Positions 1 to 11,479 of a stretch of DNA of 64,000 bases are shown here, one piece after another. Below the pieces are notes generated by a model that worked only from the letters and a program-made list of their open reading frames with translations, was not told where the DNA came from and made no database searches. Position numbers and translations under genes: made by a program. This DNA is from Stratiolaelaps scimitus. Lineage: Eukaryota > Arthropoda > Arachnida > Mesostigmata > Laelapidae. The stretch spans positions 1,302,001-1,366,000 of the forward strand of contig JABWDB010000007.1 in NCBI GenBank assembly GCA_019614645.1, in the 5' to 3' direction. Each line of letters starts with the position of its first letter. Within the stretch, counting starts at the first letter, position 1.

Positions 1-570
1 GATCGCAAGGGCAGATAACCGAGTTCCTGGCACAATTCCCCACTGGACAGGGTAACCTTCAAAGTTATCTACCTATATAGCTACCTATAACGTTCACTAT
101 GACGAGGGTCTTGACCGCGACGCCTTACACACCTTAGTAAGATTCTGGGCACTTGAACTGAGTAGAGCAACCTTTTATGGCGAGCCCCTGAGAAGTGCTG
201 CAAAGGCATGCCTAAGGGAAGAAGGGCGGTTCGCGGTCGGGAAGAAACAATGGCAAAAAGGAAGAATTGCTGGCAGGGTCGATTTTGAAAGCCGGTTAGA
301 AGGACCGCGATAGCTGGGAAGATTTACTGCGAGGGAAAGAAAGAATGGGGGAGTCAGGCGGATTGCTCCCGTAGGCGTGTACGATTTTGGCAGCCAGTTT
401 TTAGTACTGACATTGGAGTGGCGGACCGGTAGAGAGTGGAACGTAATAGGTATATTTTTGGTGGGTTTGATCTCGACGGGCCAAAGGACTACATCGAGGG
501 AAGAGGCATACACTGCTAATGTGCAGTTGTACATTCTCGGATCCCCCGCAAAACGAAAAGTGCAGACTGT
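1..570. other. unassigned DNA, no gene recognised
   Basis: Open frames of 161 codons (minus, 175-660) and 67 codons (plus, 377-580) exist, but neither shows a domain, a signal or a repeated counterpart elsewhere in the window. I treat them as chance frames. Confidence 0.4.
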
Positions 571-850
571 CGGACCCTGAAAAGTGCTCTGGATATGTTT
601 ATATATTATTCTGAAAATAAGGGGCTTATACTCTCTGCCCATAAATGTAAAGTGATTCACCTACGCAATATAGATCAGAGATGGAGCTATGGACTAGGCA
701 GTGACTTCCCTTGTAAAAGACACGCTGTAAAATATCTCGATGCCAGGTTCTCTGCGAAGATGCAACGAAGATTTATCCATAAAGCAGAGCCAAGCCATAA
801 CCTTACCCACCACGCAGTCGAGTTACTCTTAGTAGTCCGTACAGAATGAA
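571..850 (+). pseudogene. possible LINE reverse-transcriptase relic
   Basis: The plus-strand translation contains a stretch reading ALDMFIYYSENKGLILSAHK followed by KCKVIHL, then a KYLDARFS-like segment. This resembles the palm-to-thumb part of non-LTR reverse transcriptases, where a short-helix phrase of the form WS-NGL-x-x-KC precedes a KYLG phrase. The catalytic YADD box is not present, and the frame is closed on both sides. It could be a chance resemblance, since only about 80 residues are visible. Confidence 0.3.
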
Positions 851-1520
851 AACTGCCAATATACAACTGTTTCGATAAATATTAAGTGATAAATCTGCGT
901 TTCAAGATCTGTTCGATCCAATTCGCACCAGGAGCCGGTCTATCTTCATAATCAAGCCGAAATCACCGCTCGTTCCGAAAGGGTTCATCATGTGCTCACA
1001 TAGCGAATTTCACAGTTATTAAATTGATACCTTAGTTCCGTTCGTACACGTTGTAAATACTCAACCTGCCAGAATATAATTAACCTACAGTAACCCTTGT
1101 TCATAGTTTGCAGACTGGCAATACTTGCGTCTGGTCATAAATCCTCGTCGCAGTCTGGTCAGAAACCTCGACTTGATGCCTGTGCGCTCCAGTCGAACTG
1201 ACTGTATGACAAATATTTACCTCGATAGTACATTCAATAAAATGGTTATTTCACAACAAATAATACCTATTTAATATATTTGTGAATAAATGTGTCGAGT
1301 CTCTGAAGACCAATATTGTGACTGACTACATATTCATACAACTATGTCAATTTCTTTCTAAAATAGTACGAAAAGCGTAGTTGTCTTGTCTCATATAAAA
1401 TAAAATAGCATGTATCTATTGGTTAGGGCTCAACAGGATGAGCAGGTTGACCCGTATCGGTACACGATACATACGGGACACTACAGCACAGCTTCAACTA
1501 TTTGTTCTTCTCAGACTTAG
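851..1520. other. AT-rich spacer, nothing recognised
   Basis: No convincing ORF, RNA gene or repeat is visible between the possible RT relic and the GC-rich R2-like element. Confidence 0.4.
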
Positions 1521-4500
1521 CAGCTAATGCCGAAGCTCCAGCCAGCCTCTCCGCCGTTGCGTTCTCCTGTTTGTAAGTGGTGATTTACGTGCATCCTGCG
1601 CTTCCGTGCTGGGCGGGAGGGCGATGCCTCCAGACGACTCGCCGAGTGTTCCCTCGCTCAAGAGGGCGAGGCCTGGAGCGGCCGATGAGGTCGACGCGAG
1701 AGAGGACGCTGCGCCTTTCACAGAGCAGTGCACGAAGGGCGCCAAGAATCGCGCGGGCCATGAGGCGCGCTCACTGGAAGCCCTCCGGGCTGGCCTCCAC
1801 GAGAGGTCCCACGGATTGTTTAAGGTGGACGGGCGAGGTTAAGGACGGGCGCGAGTCGCGGCCACCGGGCCGCGACTTGCGCCAGTCCTTCTCGCTGCGT
1901 CACTTGCAATGGCGCCTATCGCTCGGGCTCGCCATCGTGCCCTCGGTCGGCTTACCTCCGCGAGCGTCAGCGGCTCGTGACTTAAGATAGGGTGTTCGAA
2001 CAGGTGAAGGACACCTTACCCCTCGCGTCTATTCTGCCAATCGAAGCCCCGGTATCGACTCAGACACCAGCCCGCTCGTACGCTGCGGGGTATTGTGGTC
2101 CCCTCCGACGGTGCTCAGGTTCCCATAGTCCTGCTGCCCAACCCGAGGCGGATCCCAGCCCCACCCCGCCGCCCTGCCTCTCTTCGGCCTGCTCCTCGCC
2201 GACCTGCCCGCGCGGAGTCCCGACACCCCAAGGCTGTGCCAGGTATCGCCGCAGCCTTGAGGTCCATCACTAAAGTCTTGGCTCCTCTCCTCCAGCTTCA
2301 GCTCCAGGTAGTCCCCCTCCTAGTCGCCCCCAAGCCCCGCCCCTCTTCATGAACCCAGATGCCATCACTCGAGACGCCACTCCAGCCCGACATGTCGCTC
2401 CAGCCCAAGACGCCACAGGTCACCCGCGTGACCAATGCCCGCATCGCGAGGGCAGATTCACCCGGCGCGGCCTTAATAGGCGCATAACAGTGCGGCACCC
2501 GGAGGTCCGTTTGGTGCCTAAGCCAAGTCTACCACCTCAACCGCTCGAGCTGCGGCTACAGGCGGCCATGCTTGAGGCCCGCGTTTTCAGTATTGTCCCG
2601 TTCCCTAGTCGCCGTGGCCTTCACAGACGTGCTCCGGGAATATCGGCGGTCCCTCCTGGGAAGCGCTCCTGCCGTTCGCCGGTGTGGTCTGCATATGCCA
2701 GACAAAGGGGACACCACCCGCTCCCTCCTGAGCTCTACCGACTCGGCTACGGACTCTGCTGAGGCCCTCGACGCCCTCAGGGCGAAGCACCCCTTAGCCC
2801 CTCCTGATTACGCCTTTCCCGACCGTCCCCGCATGTCGACATTGCCCCAACGTTAACTGATGAGGTTTTTGCGGCCGTTGCCTCTTTCCCCCCCAGCTCG
2901 TGAGCCGTCGCCAAAGCTCTCGCTAAGATGGTCGACTGCGTGCGGGCCGGCACGGTACCGTCGGCGCTACGGCCAACATTCTTCGGCGCGCCCCTCATCG
3001 CCCTCAGGAAAAAGAATGGTCTGATACGGCCTATCGTCTGTTCCAGCACGATCCGCGGCCTGGCTGCTAAGATCGCGTGGCCCAGCGGGAGGGACACGGC
3101 CGTAAACCCGCTCGGCCCAACCCAGTTGGGCCGCGGCCCGGCGTTTGGCACTGAGATCGCTGCTCACGCGGCTCGCGCGTTCATTCACGCTTATCCGGCA
3201 GCGGCCCTGGTCAAGCTCGATTCCCGCAATGCCTTCAGCATGGTCCGCCGGGATCTCGTTGTGCGAGAGGCTGCTGAGCACGTCCCTGGCCTCTTCCCTC
3301 TGGTTGACCTGGCCTATCGTTGCCCTTCCCATCTGATTTAGACAACGCCGTCATCAGCTGCGAGTGTGGGGTTCAGCAGGGGCATCCGCTGGGCCCAGCC
3401 CTCCTCTGCCTGGCCCTCCGGCCCCTAGCTGCGTCCCTTCAGTCTCGCTTGCGGCTGTGGTACATCGATGACGGAACGTTGGCGGGCGATCCGGCGACCG
3501 TCGCCTCCGACATTCAGCGAGTACTCGACTACGAAGGGCCCAGCGGCCTTGCACGCCCTCCCCACGAAGTGCGAGGTCTTCTCCTTGGACGCGCACCCCG
3601 ACCTCCAGCGGTTGCTTCCAGGGTGCCGTCTCACTCTGACGTCGTCCCTTGAGCTCGTCAGCTCCCCTCCTTTGGACAAGGCCACCCGGCCACTATTGGG
3701 CCGTTGCCTCGAGAGGACTGCCGTGATGCTCGACGGACTGTCCTTGTTGGCGGCTCACTAGGGGCTCTTCCCGCTTCGGCCCTGTTTCTCGGCGGCGCGC
3801 ATGCAGCACTTGTTTAGGACAAACCTGACCGGCCTCAGCCCTTCACGCCGATGACAACATGGTGCTGGACGCCCTGACGACGATCCTGAATCTCAAGCTT
3901 CCTCCGGCAGCGGCTTCGCAGGCTACTACAGGCGCCCGGATCCCTAAGAACAAGCAGAGCAAGCAGCGGGTATGGTCTGATGTCCTCCATAAGGAGCTGC
4001 AGGACTCCCTCCTGGCCTCAGAGCCGCACGTTGTTGACCAAGGTCGTCTCCGGGTTGTCGACAGGCCTGGTGCTGGGGCATGGCTCCACGCGCTGCCCTC
4101 CCCGAATGGCCACCAAGGACTCTCGTGCGAGCGAAGCGCCGGTCGCCATCCGCTACACACGATGCCTAATGACACGCTCGAGAGGGCCCTCCACTCCGCC
4201 GGTATCCCTTGCACAAGGGAGCCACAGGGCCTCGACACCTCCGACGGGCGTTACCCTGACGGCCTCAATCTCATCCCCTTCCACCAAGGCCAGCACCTCG
4301 TTTAGGACGGCACGCTGGTTGACACTCTAGTACCTTCTTATGTCAACCACTGTGCGACCACCCCCGGTTACGCGGTAGCGCGTGTGGGGCGGGCCAAGCT
4401 ACGGAAGTGCGCCGCACTCAAGGCAACCCACCTTTTTCCCCCTTGCTTTTGAGACCTTAGGCCGGCACGGCCCCTTCACTGCGAACTTCCTCGAACGTGT

Positions 4501-4700
4501 CTACCATAAGCTGATCCGCGCCACCGGGGACAAGCGCGCAGGATCTTTCCTTCTGCAACGCCTGTCCCTCGTTGTGCAGAGACGCAATGCCATAGCCTTC
4601 CTCGGGACAATGTCGGTCTCAGCCTCGGTCCCAGCTAATCCCCCCCTAATAATCCCTAGAAATGATTCCAAATTATTGTACGTTTGAAAAAATGTTTATT
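1521..4700 (+). pseudogene. R2-like (RLE-type) non-LTR retrotransposon, decayed copy 1
   Basis: This GC-rich block is the longest copy of a LINE that recurs in the window. Around 2440-2510 the translation shows a degraded C2H2 finger (CPHREGRFTRRGL, then RHPE), as expected near the N terminus of RLE-type elements. The RT follows from about 2930: LIALRKKNGLIRPI, a finger/palm segment with DSRNAFSMV, GVQQGHPLGP and the catalytic box as YIDDGT. The C-terminal part (about 3940-4620) keeps LDTSDGR, GQHLV and the TGDKRAGSFLLQRL tail. It is dead: there is an in-frame stop after PSHLI near 3340, several frameshifts, GD changed to GH in the QGDPLG motif, and loss of the zinc-knuckle region relative to the 44-46 kb copy. 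The 5' boundary is uncertain. Confidence 0.8.
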
Positions 4701-5220
4701 TAACTTATAAAATATAATCTTCCGAAGATTTCATAGGAATAAGCGTCGTTTCATCGAGTCGTCAAACTAGGCATGCTATCTAGCTCAACGCAGTGGCTTA
4801 AAATAAAATAATGAAACTTTTTTGTTACGTGGTGCTATTCAATGTACTATATGTATTACATCTGGAAATGTGCCGAGCTCTTCTCAGCCCAAGGCCAACA
4901 GCGTCAGACCGCGTTTTTTTTGTTTCGTATTGATTGAACTCCGTCGGCTCCGATGTTCACGTAATAGATAATACTACCTGTCCCGTGGTATAGACACTAT
5001 TCGTGTGAGTGCACAGTGAAGCCAAACCAGTGAGATCATATCTTACCAACTCTCATCTAGGCATCGAAACCGGGGCTGGAGGATTTAGACATTTATATTT
5101 TGACTTAAAAAGGCGTTCAGTACAATTGAAATCGAATAAATAATTGTATCGGGGTCACGGTGGCTGCATTTCATTGACTCGCCCTGAGAATTTCCATTAC
5201 GCTCACAACGCTCGCCTAAA
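4701..5220. other. spacer, nothing recognised
   Basis: AT-rich sequence after the LINE tail. No ORF, RNA or repeat could be supported. Confidence 0.4.
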
Positions 5221-5277
5221 TATCATGCCCTCGCAATGATCCTGTATATTATACAGGATCATTCCGAGGGCATGATA
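5221..5277. repeat. near-perfect 27-bp inverted repeat (hairpin)
   Basis: The left arm 5221-5247 and right arm 5251-5277 are reverse complements with a single mismatch, separated by 3 bases. The arm starts TATCATGCCCTCG and ends CCTGTAT. It lies directly upstream of a 5'-truncated LINE fragment. Confidence 0.9.
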
Positions 5278-5284
5278 GCCGCAA

Positions 5285-6430
5285 GGCTCTATTCTAGGGC
5301 CCTATATGTTTATTATCCTAATGAACTTCATCTTGTTAGAAATATCAGCCGGCAAATTTTGTAAAACCATTGCATACGCAGATGACACGTCGCTTCTTTT
5401 CAGAATCTCCCCTTCCTCCATACAAGACGATGTTCATAGAGTGATGCCCAAGGTTGAAGCTGTGATTAAAATTTTCGAGAAATTTGGTCTGGTCATAAAC
5501 GCTAGCAAAACGGGTATCGTCCTCTTTCGCTCGCCACAAAGGACGACTCATATCCAATCAGTGGAATTATGCAATTCGTCGGTTCCGGTGTCTTCCTCTG
5601 TCAAATGTTTGGGTCTTGTTCTCCAAGACACACTCAGATGGCACGAACACCTACGGACTATTACTCCAAAATGTTATGCGGTGATTGCCTCACTGCGCCG
5701 CCTGAGAGAACTTGGAGTACCTACTTAGGGATTACTGCTGGTGTATAGGATGTTACTCATTCCTCTGCTTTCCTATGGAATCACAATCTGGGGTGGGAGC
5801 TTTCAGGGAACGCTGCGCAAGGGAGAAATCATTCAGAACGACGCACTTAGGGCCATCTTCGATCGGCGTCGTAGTGCTTCCGTTACAGATATTTTAGATA
5901 ATGCTGAGCTTCTTCGCCTCCGTGGAATCAGCAAGGTTCAGACTGCCTTTCTTGCCTTCAAAATAGTAAGAGGAAAAATTCCTGGTGACATCTCTTTCTG
6001 CATCTCTGCTATGGAAAAGCGAACGGCCCGTCGGGCAACGGTATTCGTGAGACCATTCACCACCAAAGAGTCAAGTCGCCATGCTCTGGCTCACCGCCTA
6101 CCGGAGGTATGGGGCTCTCTCCCGAGTGAGATTCGATCCCTCACCTCAGCAAAGAAGTTTGTCCACGAAGTTAAGAAAATTTTTAGGGGTAGTGATCACT
6201 GTGTTTGACATGTAAAATTACGTATAACGTTGATTTTTGTGACTATGATGGAAGAGGAATCGTGTCGATGTATTTGCCCCTATGTATGCGTTGATATAAT
6301 ATGTTGTCAATTGTAACTTCGTCTGTTGCAGTGTGATATTTTACACCTTTTACCTATTATTTTTTACGAGAACTCAAGCAATGTATGTTGCAGTTCCGTC
6401 AATAAACAGCAGTTTGTATTGTATTGTATT
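5285..6430 (+). pseudogene. 5'-truncated Jockey/CR1-like LINE (RT C-terminal half and 3' tail)
   Basis: Reading starts inside the RT palm: the catalytic box appears as IAYADDTSLLF at about 5365-5397, followed by GLVINASKTGIVLF and VKCLGLVL. A stop at 5726-5728 splits the frame. The second part (5741-6208) has LLIPLLSYGITIWGG, a conserved post-RT phrase, and ends with SRHALAHRLPEVWGSLPSEI, typical of Jockey/CR1-type C termini. The 3' untranslated part ends at about 6430 in AATAAACAGCAG and a GTATT simple-repeat tail. The 5' part, including the endonuclease, is absent. A minus-strand relative lies at 15.3-16.0 kb, and a short C-terminal relative at 46.3-46.7 kb. Confidence 0.75.
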
Positions 6431-8028
6431 ATTGTATACGATACCACATAACAGCATTGCTATAGTTCGGTATTGAAACAAATAATTAATGGGAACCATT
6501 GATTTTCGTTAAATTCACGTTAATCCATCCGTTAATGAAATTGATCCAACCCTCCCAGACTCGCGTTGTCTTCCGGCCTGACTCTTAAAGGTTCTTCTAT
6601 CTTAATGAATTTCGTCATTATGTGGTCGTCAGAGAACGTCGCTTAAAAATCTAAAGTGACCTGAGACCGAGCGTACGGCTGCAGGTACCTGCCGGGATCC
6701 ACCGAGAAGCACAGCGTAAGATACGAAAAGTTCATTCGGGCAGTCTTCACATAAATTTGCGGGTGGTCATATCGGACAGCACCTCGCTTAGCTCGCAGGA
6801 CGTTTGTCTACCTTATTATATTCATTACTCGCGGTTACGCTTCACTAGAGCCGGGCGCACGTGCGAGAGGATCTTCAGGGAAGCCACGGGGTTGCGGACA
6901 AAGGAGTTCATCGGCAGCCGGACAGCTCCGGGTGGGAATACCGCTACAGCCAGCACCTGGATGCTCTCTCGTCGATTGGTCAGGTCAGCTCGGGTCCTAC
7001 GACGAGTTCGAGAAGGACACTGGCGGGGAGCCGGGCCCCGCGATGCTCTCGCACTGTGTACTGACCAAAACTGCTCGTAGGGTGGACGTGTCGACGAGGC
7101 TGTTCTTCAAAGAAATGGAGAGACAGCGTTCGATCCGAGTGCAAGCGTCAAGGTGAACTCTGCAGCGGGAAGGCAAGGCAAGCTGAAGCAGTGAATATTG
7201 AGCAAAGGTGTGCAACGTCCTTGAAATGAAATGGAACTCGTTGGGAGGCTGTTCGGGACGACCGGACCACAAAAGAGAAGGTGATGTAATCAAGGTGGAT
7301 GGCTGCCTTAGCCGTCGTCAGTCGGTTAGGCAGCGCCAGCCGGAGCTGAGTGCCAGCGTACTGTATGAGCCGCCCGCGTCATATAATATTTATTTCTTCT
7401 CAGCCTTGCCATTCCCGCTGACAAAGAGTAAGAATAACCACGGTGTTGGCGGCAAGCAACAAACACGCTAGATTACACTGTAGAATAGTTGTATGTTATC
7501 TACGAGTACGTTCATAGGTTTCGTTTTTTTTAATTTCCTTTATTATGATCTTCGGAGTCGTTTCTGTTGTATGTGAAATCTTTCAGAGTAGGCTCCATCC
7601 CTGAGTACGGTCTTAGGCTCAGTGTGGTGCTGAGTCCAAGTCTGCAAGCAAAATGTACCCAGAATTAATGTGCTTATGATACGTGTATCATGCTCACATG
7701 TTGTGGGGTATATTAAGCACGATTGAATGGGTAGATGAACGCGGGTATCTATACTCATGTGATATTTCGGTAAGTATATATATTATATATGGTTGGCCAC
7801 GTTCTGCAGTATCTCCTATTGAGCTAATCAAGTATCCTTCGTTCAGTGCATTGCACTGTTCTCTCATTCACAACACATTCCGAAGCTCCACAACTACCCT
7901 GGTAATTTGATTACTTTCATTACAATAATCTCACCAATACCAATTTATATTATTACCTTAGTATTTTTATTGGCATAAATTCTATATAGCAAATCCTATG
8001 CTATAATTTATACAATACTTAGGACCTT
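6431..8028. other. unassigned region with a GC-richer island
   Basis: About 6640-7160 is GC-richer than its surroundings and has overlapping ORFs of 67-107 codons on plus, but none shows a domain I recognise. The rest is AT-rich. It may be old transposon debris, but no motif supports a specific family. Confidence 0.3.
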
Positions 8029-8145
8029 ACAACATACAATAACAATAACATACAATAATTAGGAATTATTTGGGGGGGATTAGTTGGGGATCGGGGCCAA
8101 GGCCGACATTGTCCCGAGGAAGGCGATGGCATTGCCTCTCTGCCT
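8029..8145 (-). repeat. R2-like LINE 3'-end fragment
   Basis: The reverse complement reads AGAGGCAATGCCATCGCC, CTCGGGACAATGTCGG and then a C-rich stretch ending in TAATTATTGTATGTT. That is the 3' terminus shared with the copies ending near 4.7, 46.0, 47.4 and 53.65 kb. Only the last few codons and the 3' UTR are present. Confidence 0.75.
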
Positions 8146-8191
8146 CACAACGACGACAACAACAGCAACAACAACAACGACGACCACGACG
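8145..8191. repeat. ACA/ACG trinucleotide microsatellite
   Basis: Irregular run of ACGAC and ACAAC trinucleotides directly abutting the LINE 3'-end fragment. It gives rise to the threonine-rich and valine-rich ORFs in this interval. Confidence 0.85.
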
Positions 8192-8619
8192 TATTGTGGT
8201 ACCGGTTTTGTGGATGCAAAAACACAAGGCAGCGTAACCGACCCCGGAACATATCGACACAAATCTGCTAAAAAAGATTTTATTTTACTGATCATCATTG
8301 GCTGCAGTGGTTACACGTGACTGCCACCTTATTCTGAGTTCCCACATGTTGCTTGCGTCATGTGGCGGTAACACCTGAATTTATTTCCTATACAAGGCCA
8401 ATGCAAACCATCAACGCAACAGTCTTTAGTCGGTATCAGTTCGCTGTCAAAATGTTGTCGACTGGCTCGACTTGTCGAAAACATTGACGCCCACAGCGTT
8501 GACTTCTGTGTCGCTATTGTATCCGAGTTCTGAAGGGCGAATCTATGAAACATAGATACCCACACCCGTCCAGTTAGAACGTTTTTTCCGATTTCTCTGA
8601 CTGCCATATACATATATAC
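8192..8619. other. spacer, nothing recognised
   Basis: No supported coding or structural feature. One 122-codon minus-strand ORF (8329-8697) runs into the receptor flank and has no recognisable motif. Confidence 0.35.
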
Positions 8620-9225
8620 TGCCAGAATGACATTCGTTTTTAATACTATACATAAAATGCAATAATACGCAAAACAGCTTAAGCTATTTCTCTTCATTCT
8701 GACAACTAGTCATAATGACTTGCTGCTAATAACGATAACGCCTCTGAGCCGGAAATCAAGGTCTAGCAAGTATACATTAGCGGACGCAGGTGGAGCGGAT
8801 CATTTAACTGAGAAATGTGTCCATCCTGAAATGGACGCCACCACTGACAACGTTTATAAACGCCAGCGCTATTGTCAACTATTAAGAGATTTGGCACAGG
8901 ACCTTTCGCGCACAAACACGGTGATCGATGACTCAAGTACGTAGGGTGGCAATAGAAATCGAGGACGATTCTTGTGTGCCACCACCGCTCCCTATTCATG
9001 TGAGACTATGTGACGCGCTTCTTCGAGTTTACTCGTTCAGCTACGGCCTTGATCTATCAGATCCATCAAATAAACAGCAATTCAGTGATGATCTGAGTAG
9101 GTCGTATAGATGCCGTCTACGAAAACACAAACAAGTCAAAATCGTGATTCGAGGTGTCGTTGTCATTATGCTGTTCGCGTCGATGACGACGAGTGCTATT
9201 TGGATATATCCGAGAAACGAATAGT
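8620..9225 (+). repeat. recent inverted duplicate of the class-B receptor promoter and 5' end
   Basis: By eye this segment is almost identical to the reverse complement of about 37390-38000, covering the class-B upstream region, start codon and first ~95 codons. Similarity falls off sharply near 9225; beyond it the sequence resembles the older relics instead. Confidence 0.85.
8738..8799 (+). promoter_or_regulatory. class-B upstream conserved block
   Basis: Contains TCTGAGCCGGAAATC and ends CGCAGGTGGAGC, about 180 bp before the class-B start at 8928. The same block lies about 184 bp upstream of the intact class-B gene (37817-37875, minus), and copies occur near 16521-16580, 20941-21000, 38240-38300, 50821-50880 and 63145-63208. 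The spacing suggests a promoter-proximal element, but this is inference. Confidence 0.5.
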
Positions 9226-9620
9226 CCCGCTCGAGAATAAGTGACATGTTCACAGTAGACTTCTATCTTATTCATCGACGTCCCACAGCTGTCGTAGGGC
9301 AGCTACTGTGAAAGATCGAGATTTGAGGCAGGTCTTTGGACTAAATTGAAACACTATTCAATATCTGGCTGACGCCATTTAGTTTGTGGCGTCTTGGTTT
9401 TGCTTCAGCGAAGGTGATTTCTTCGTTTGCTTCAAAACTTCAGGTACCAATGAAGAAAACCGTATATATTTCTTAGGTCCGGATCGGATATACGTCAGCC
9501 GCACCCTCTAAGGGTGTTTTCGTCTACATGCAGTATCAGGCCAACATCGTCCGTCAGCTAAAAGATTATTGGCTCACCCCGAGGCTAGGGTTATCTTCAT
9601 GTTGGAATGATTACACGTAA
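8928..9620 (+). pseudogene. class-B gustatory receptor, truncated pseudogene
   Basis: The frame opens with MTQVRRVAIEIEDDSC and runs 98 codons, matching the N terminus of the intact minus-strand gene at 36506-37684 almost residue for residue through the first membrane segment (VVVIMLFASM). A stop follows at 9222-9224. Decayed sequence continues to about 9620: the phrase around GCATGGTTTGAGGCAGGT in the intact gene has a recognisable but mutated counterpart near 9325, and another stretch near 9355 matches the NIQYHDGA region. The C-terminal TM7 half is missing. It sits upstream of the class-A gene at 10273. Confidence 0.75.
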
Positions 9621-10087
9621 ACCAATCCCCGGATTCCTATCCGGAAAAAAGGAACCATTCCTAAGCACTCTTTGCGACACTGCATCGCAATCGCGTGGAT
9701 GCGGCACCACTTCGCACTAAGGCAATAAAGTAAGTGCATCTGCGAGCACTGCTAGCACAGCCTAAAGCGCTGCCTGATCTCGAATCAATATAGGCAAATG
9801 CGTTAAATCCATACAACTGTAAATGTACATAGCAATTTACAGCACAATGAAAGTGACAATAGGTCACCTGTTCACTTGTCACTTCTAGGTCATTATGTCA
9901 GGGTTTAGACCGAAGCCGGGGGTAATCTTATCGTGTTCGCATTTGTCCTTCTCAATCAGCCTACAATTGCAACTGGTGCAACTGTATGCGTGTGCGTGTT
10001 TGTGCAGAAATTGCTATTTGATGTCTAGAGCAACACGACTTTCGAAATATTTGATGCGGCCTGTTACAGTGTAGAACGATAATATTA
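9621..10087 (+). other. class-A upstream flank, unit repeat
   Basis: Non-coding DNA shared with the other receptor units, recognisable by a phrase resembling GAGGGTTTGAGCCTTAGATC (here degraded, near 9900) and by TGTTTGTGCAGAAATTGCTA near 10000. No ORF of interest. Confidence 0.55.
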
Positions 10088-10112
10088 CATTGTGCCTATA
10101 ACGGACGATTGA
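10088..10112 (+). promoter_or_regulatory. class-A promoter-like block
   Basis: CATTGTGCCTATAACGGACG followed by ATTGA, about 160-185 bp upstream of the class-A start at 10273. The same block occupies the equivalent place at nearly every class-A locus. Confidence 0.5.
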
Positions 10113-10272
10113 GCCCTAGTGAACGCATGCTCGTACCCATAAAGGAGTCTTTGAGTAAATCCAACCATTACGAATTAAAGCAAACGATAGATCGAAACAG
10201 ACGTTTCGAGACGTTTTTCTTTTTTAGACAGACGTTTTGGGTATCCTAGCAAATAAAATAGTCAACAGCGAA

Positions 10273-11472
10273 ATGACCGAAGCAAACAGTTTTGTACAGG
10301 ATCCTCATGGAATCAAGCCGCCGTCACCTTCACATCTTATGCGGATCTGTGTTCGATCTCTTAAGGATTTTTCATTCTTCTACGGACTTGATCTTCGGCG
10401 ATCGGCGAAAAATGGCATCGGGGTATTAAGTGATTGCCCGTCTCTTGTATTACCACGAAGTGCCGCCCGTAAGAGGTATACCCGGATGATTCTGATAAGA
10501 CTCACGTTTATTTCCTTGTGGTTGCTATCCTTAATCTCTACCAGTGTACTCGTTTGCCGACAATTTATTAAGTTTCCGTTAAATGTGGGCAATATGTTTC
10601 AAATTTGTTTCTTTATAACCAACATATTGGTCACTGGCGTAGCGGCTAGATTCCTCTGGGCCAATCAGGACGGTCTAAAGGCAGTTTTCCAAGAGAACAG
10701 AAATACCATTCAGTTTCTGGACAGATCATCTGTCGCGTGTCTCCTCTCTTGGTGTATTCTTGTGGTGAGCGAAATTGTATTGTCCGTCATCAGCATTTGT
10801 GTACTATATCTAGGAAAATGTCAAACGATACTTGATATGGTTTTAGCCATAGGCATGTACTGCAGTGTGTACATAAGGCAGATGTACCATTTGACCGCAA
10901 TTCTCAATATACAGGGTCAGTCTGTGGTTCTTCGATGTCTCAAGCAGCTCGACAAGTCATTGATGCAATTGTCGAAAGAACAATTGATCTGTAAGAAAAA
11001 ACAGATTCGCCAATTTACCTCAGTACTTAATTCGACGTTCTCCACACTTGTTCTGTTCATGTTCGCGAAACTCTTCGCAATATTGTACGTCACGGCTATT
11101 AAGTATCAGACTACGTTCACGGGATTGCAGGGAATCCGTCAGCTGGTGAGTTCGTCACTTTTTGTTTACACATTGTACTATATGGCCGTTATGGGGAGTG
11201 CGATTATCGATGAGTGTAAGCGAACCGAATTTCGAATATCCACCACAAGACTGAACTCATTATCTGCCACTGAACAGGACTATTTGCGAAGACTTTTGAA
11301 ATTCAATGAGAAGCAGGATCCCTTAGAGGTTTCAGGCTGGTTGACACTCTCACGGAGCACATTCGTTTCCTACGTTGGAGCAGTGATCACCTGTGTCGGG
11401 GTACTCCTTCAGTTTGATTATCGCTTCATGGGCAGCTTCGACGAGCTTAAACTGCACAGAATTGTAGCCTAA
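10273..11472 (+). CDS. gustatory receptor, class A (copy A1)
   Basis: Single-exon gene encoding 399 residues, the usual length for an arthropod gustatory receptor (7tm_7 family), a presumed multi-pass ligand-gated channel of chemosensory neurons. The start at 10273 (MTEANSF) was chosen over an upstream in-frame ATG at 10237 because all paralogues begin MTK/MTE in the same GCGAAATGAC context. The N-terminal phrase LMRICVRSLKDFSFFYGLDL is conserved. Hydrophobic segments start near residues 75 (LTFISLWLLSLIST) and 110, with others to about residue 310. The C-terminal TCVGVLLQF at about residue 373 matches the TYhhhhhQF signature with Tyr replaced by Cys. It ends HRIVA, where paralogues end HRIVT. 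No frame damage is visible. Confidence 0.88.
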   Translation: MTEANSFVQDPHGIKPPSPSHLMRICVRSLKDFSFFYGLDLRRSAKNGIGVLSDCPSLVLPRSAARKRYTRMILIRLTFISLWLLSLISTSVLVCRQFIKFPLNVGNMFQICFFITNILVTGVAARFLWANQDGLKAVFQENRNTIQFLDRSSVACLLSWCILVVSEIVLSVISICVLYLGKCQTILDMVLAIGMYCSVYIRQMYHLTAILNIQGQSVVLRCLKQLDKSLMQLSKEQLICKKKQIRQFTSVLNSTFSTLVLFMFAKLFAILYVTAIKYQTTFTGLQGIRQLVSSSLFVYTLYYMAVMGSAIIDECKRTEFRISTTRLNSLSATEQDYLRRLLKFNEKQDPLEVSGWLTLSRSTFVSYVGAVITCVGVLLQFDYRFMGSFDELKLHRIVA

Positions 11473-11479
11473 TGAATGG

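Noticed and set aside
175..660. 161-codon minus-strand ORF
   Set aside because: No domain, no codon or motif evidence, overlaps a plus-strand ORF, and has no paralogue in the window.
1521..4700. R2 element marking an rDNA locus
   Set aside because: No 28S rRNA sequence is seen beside any R2-like copy; copy 2 is inserted in a gypsy element.
10237..10272. Upstream ATG as start of copy A1
   Set aside because: The 12 extra residues have no counterpart in paralogues; the downstream ATG is in the conserved GCGAAATGAC context.
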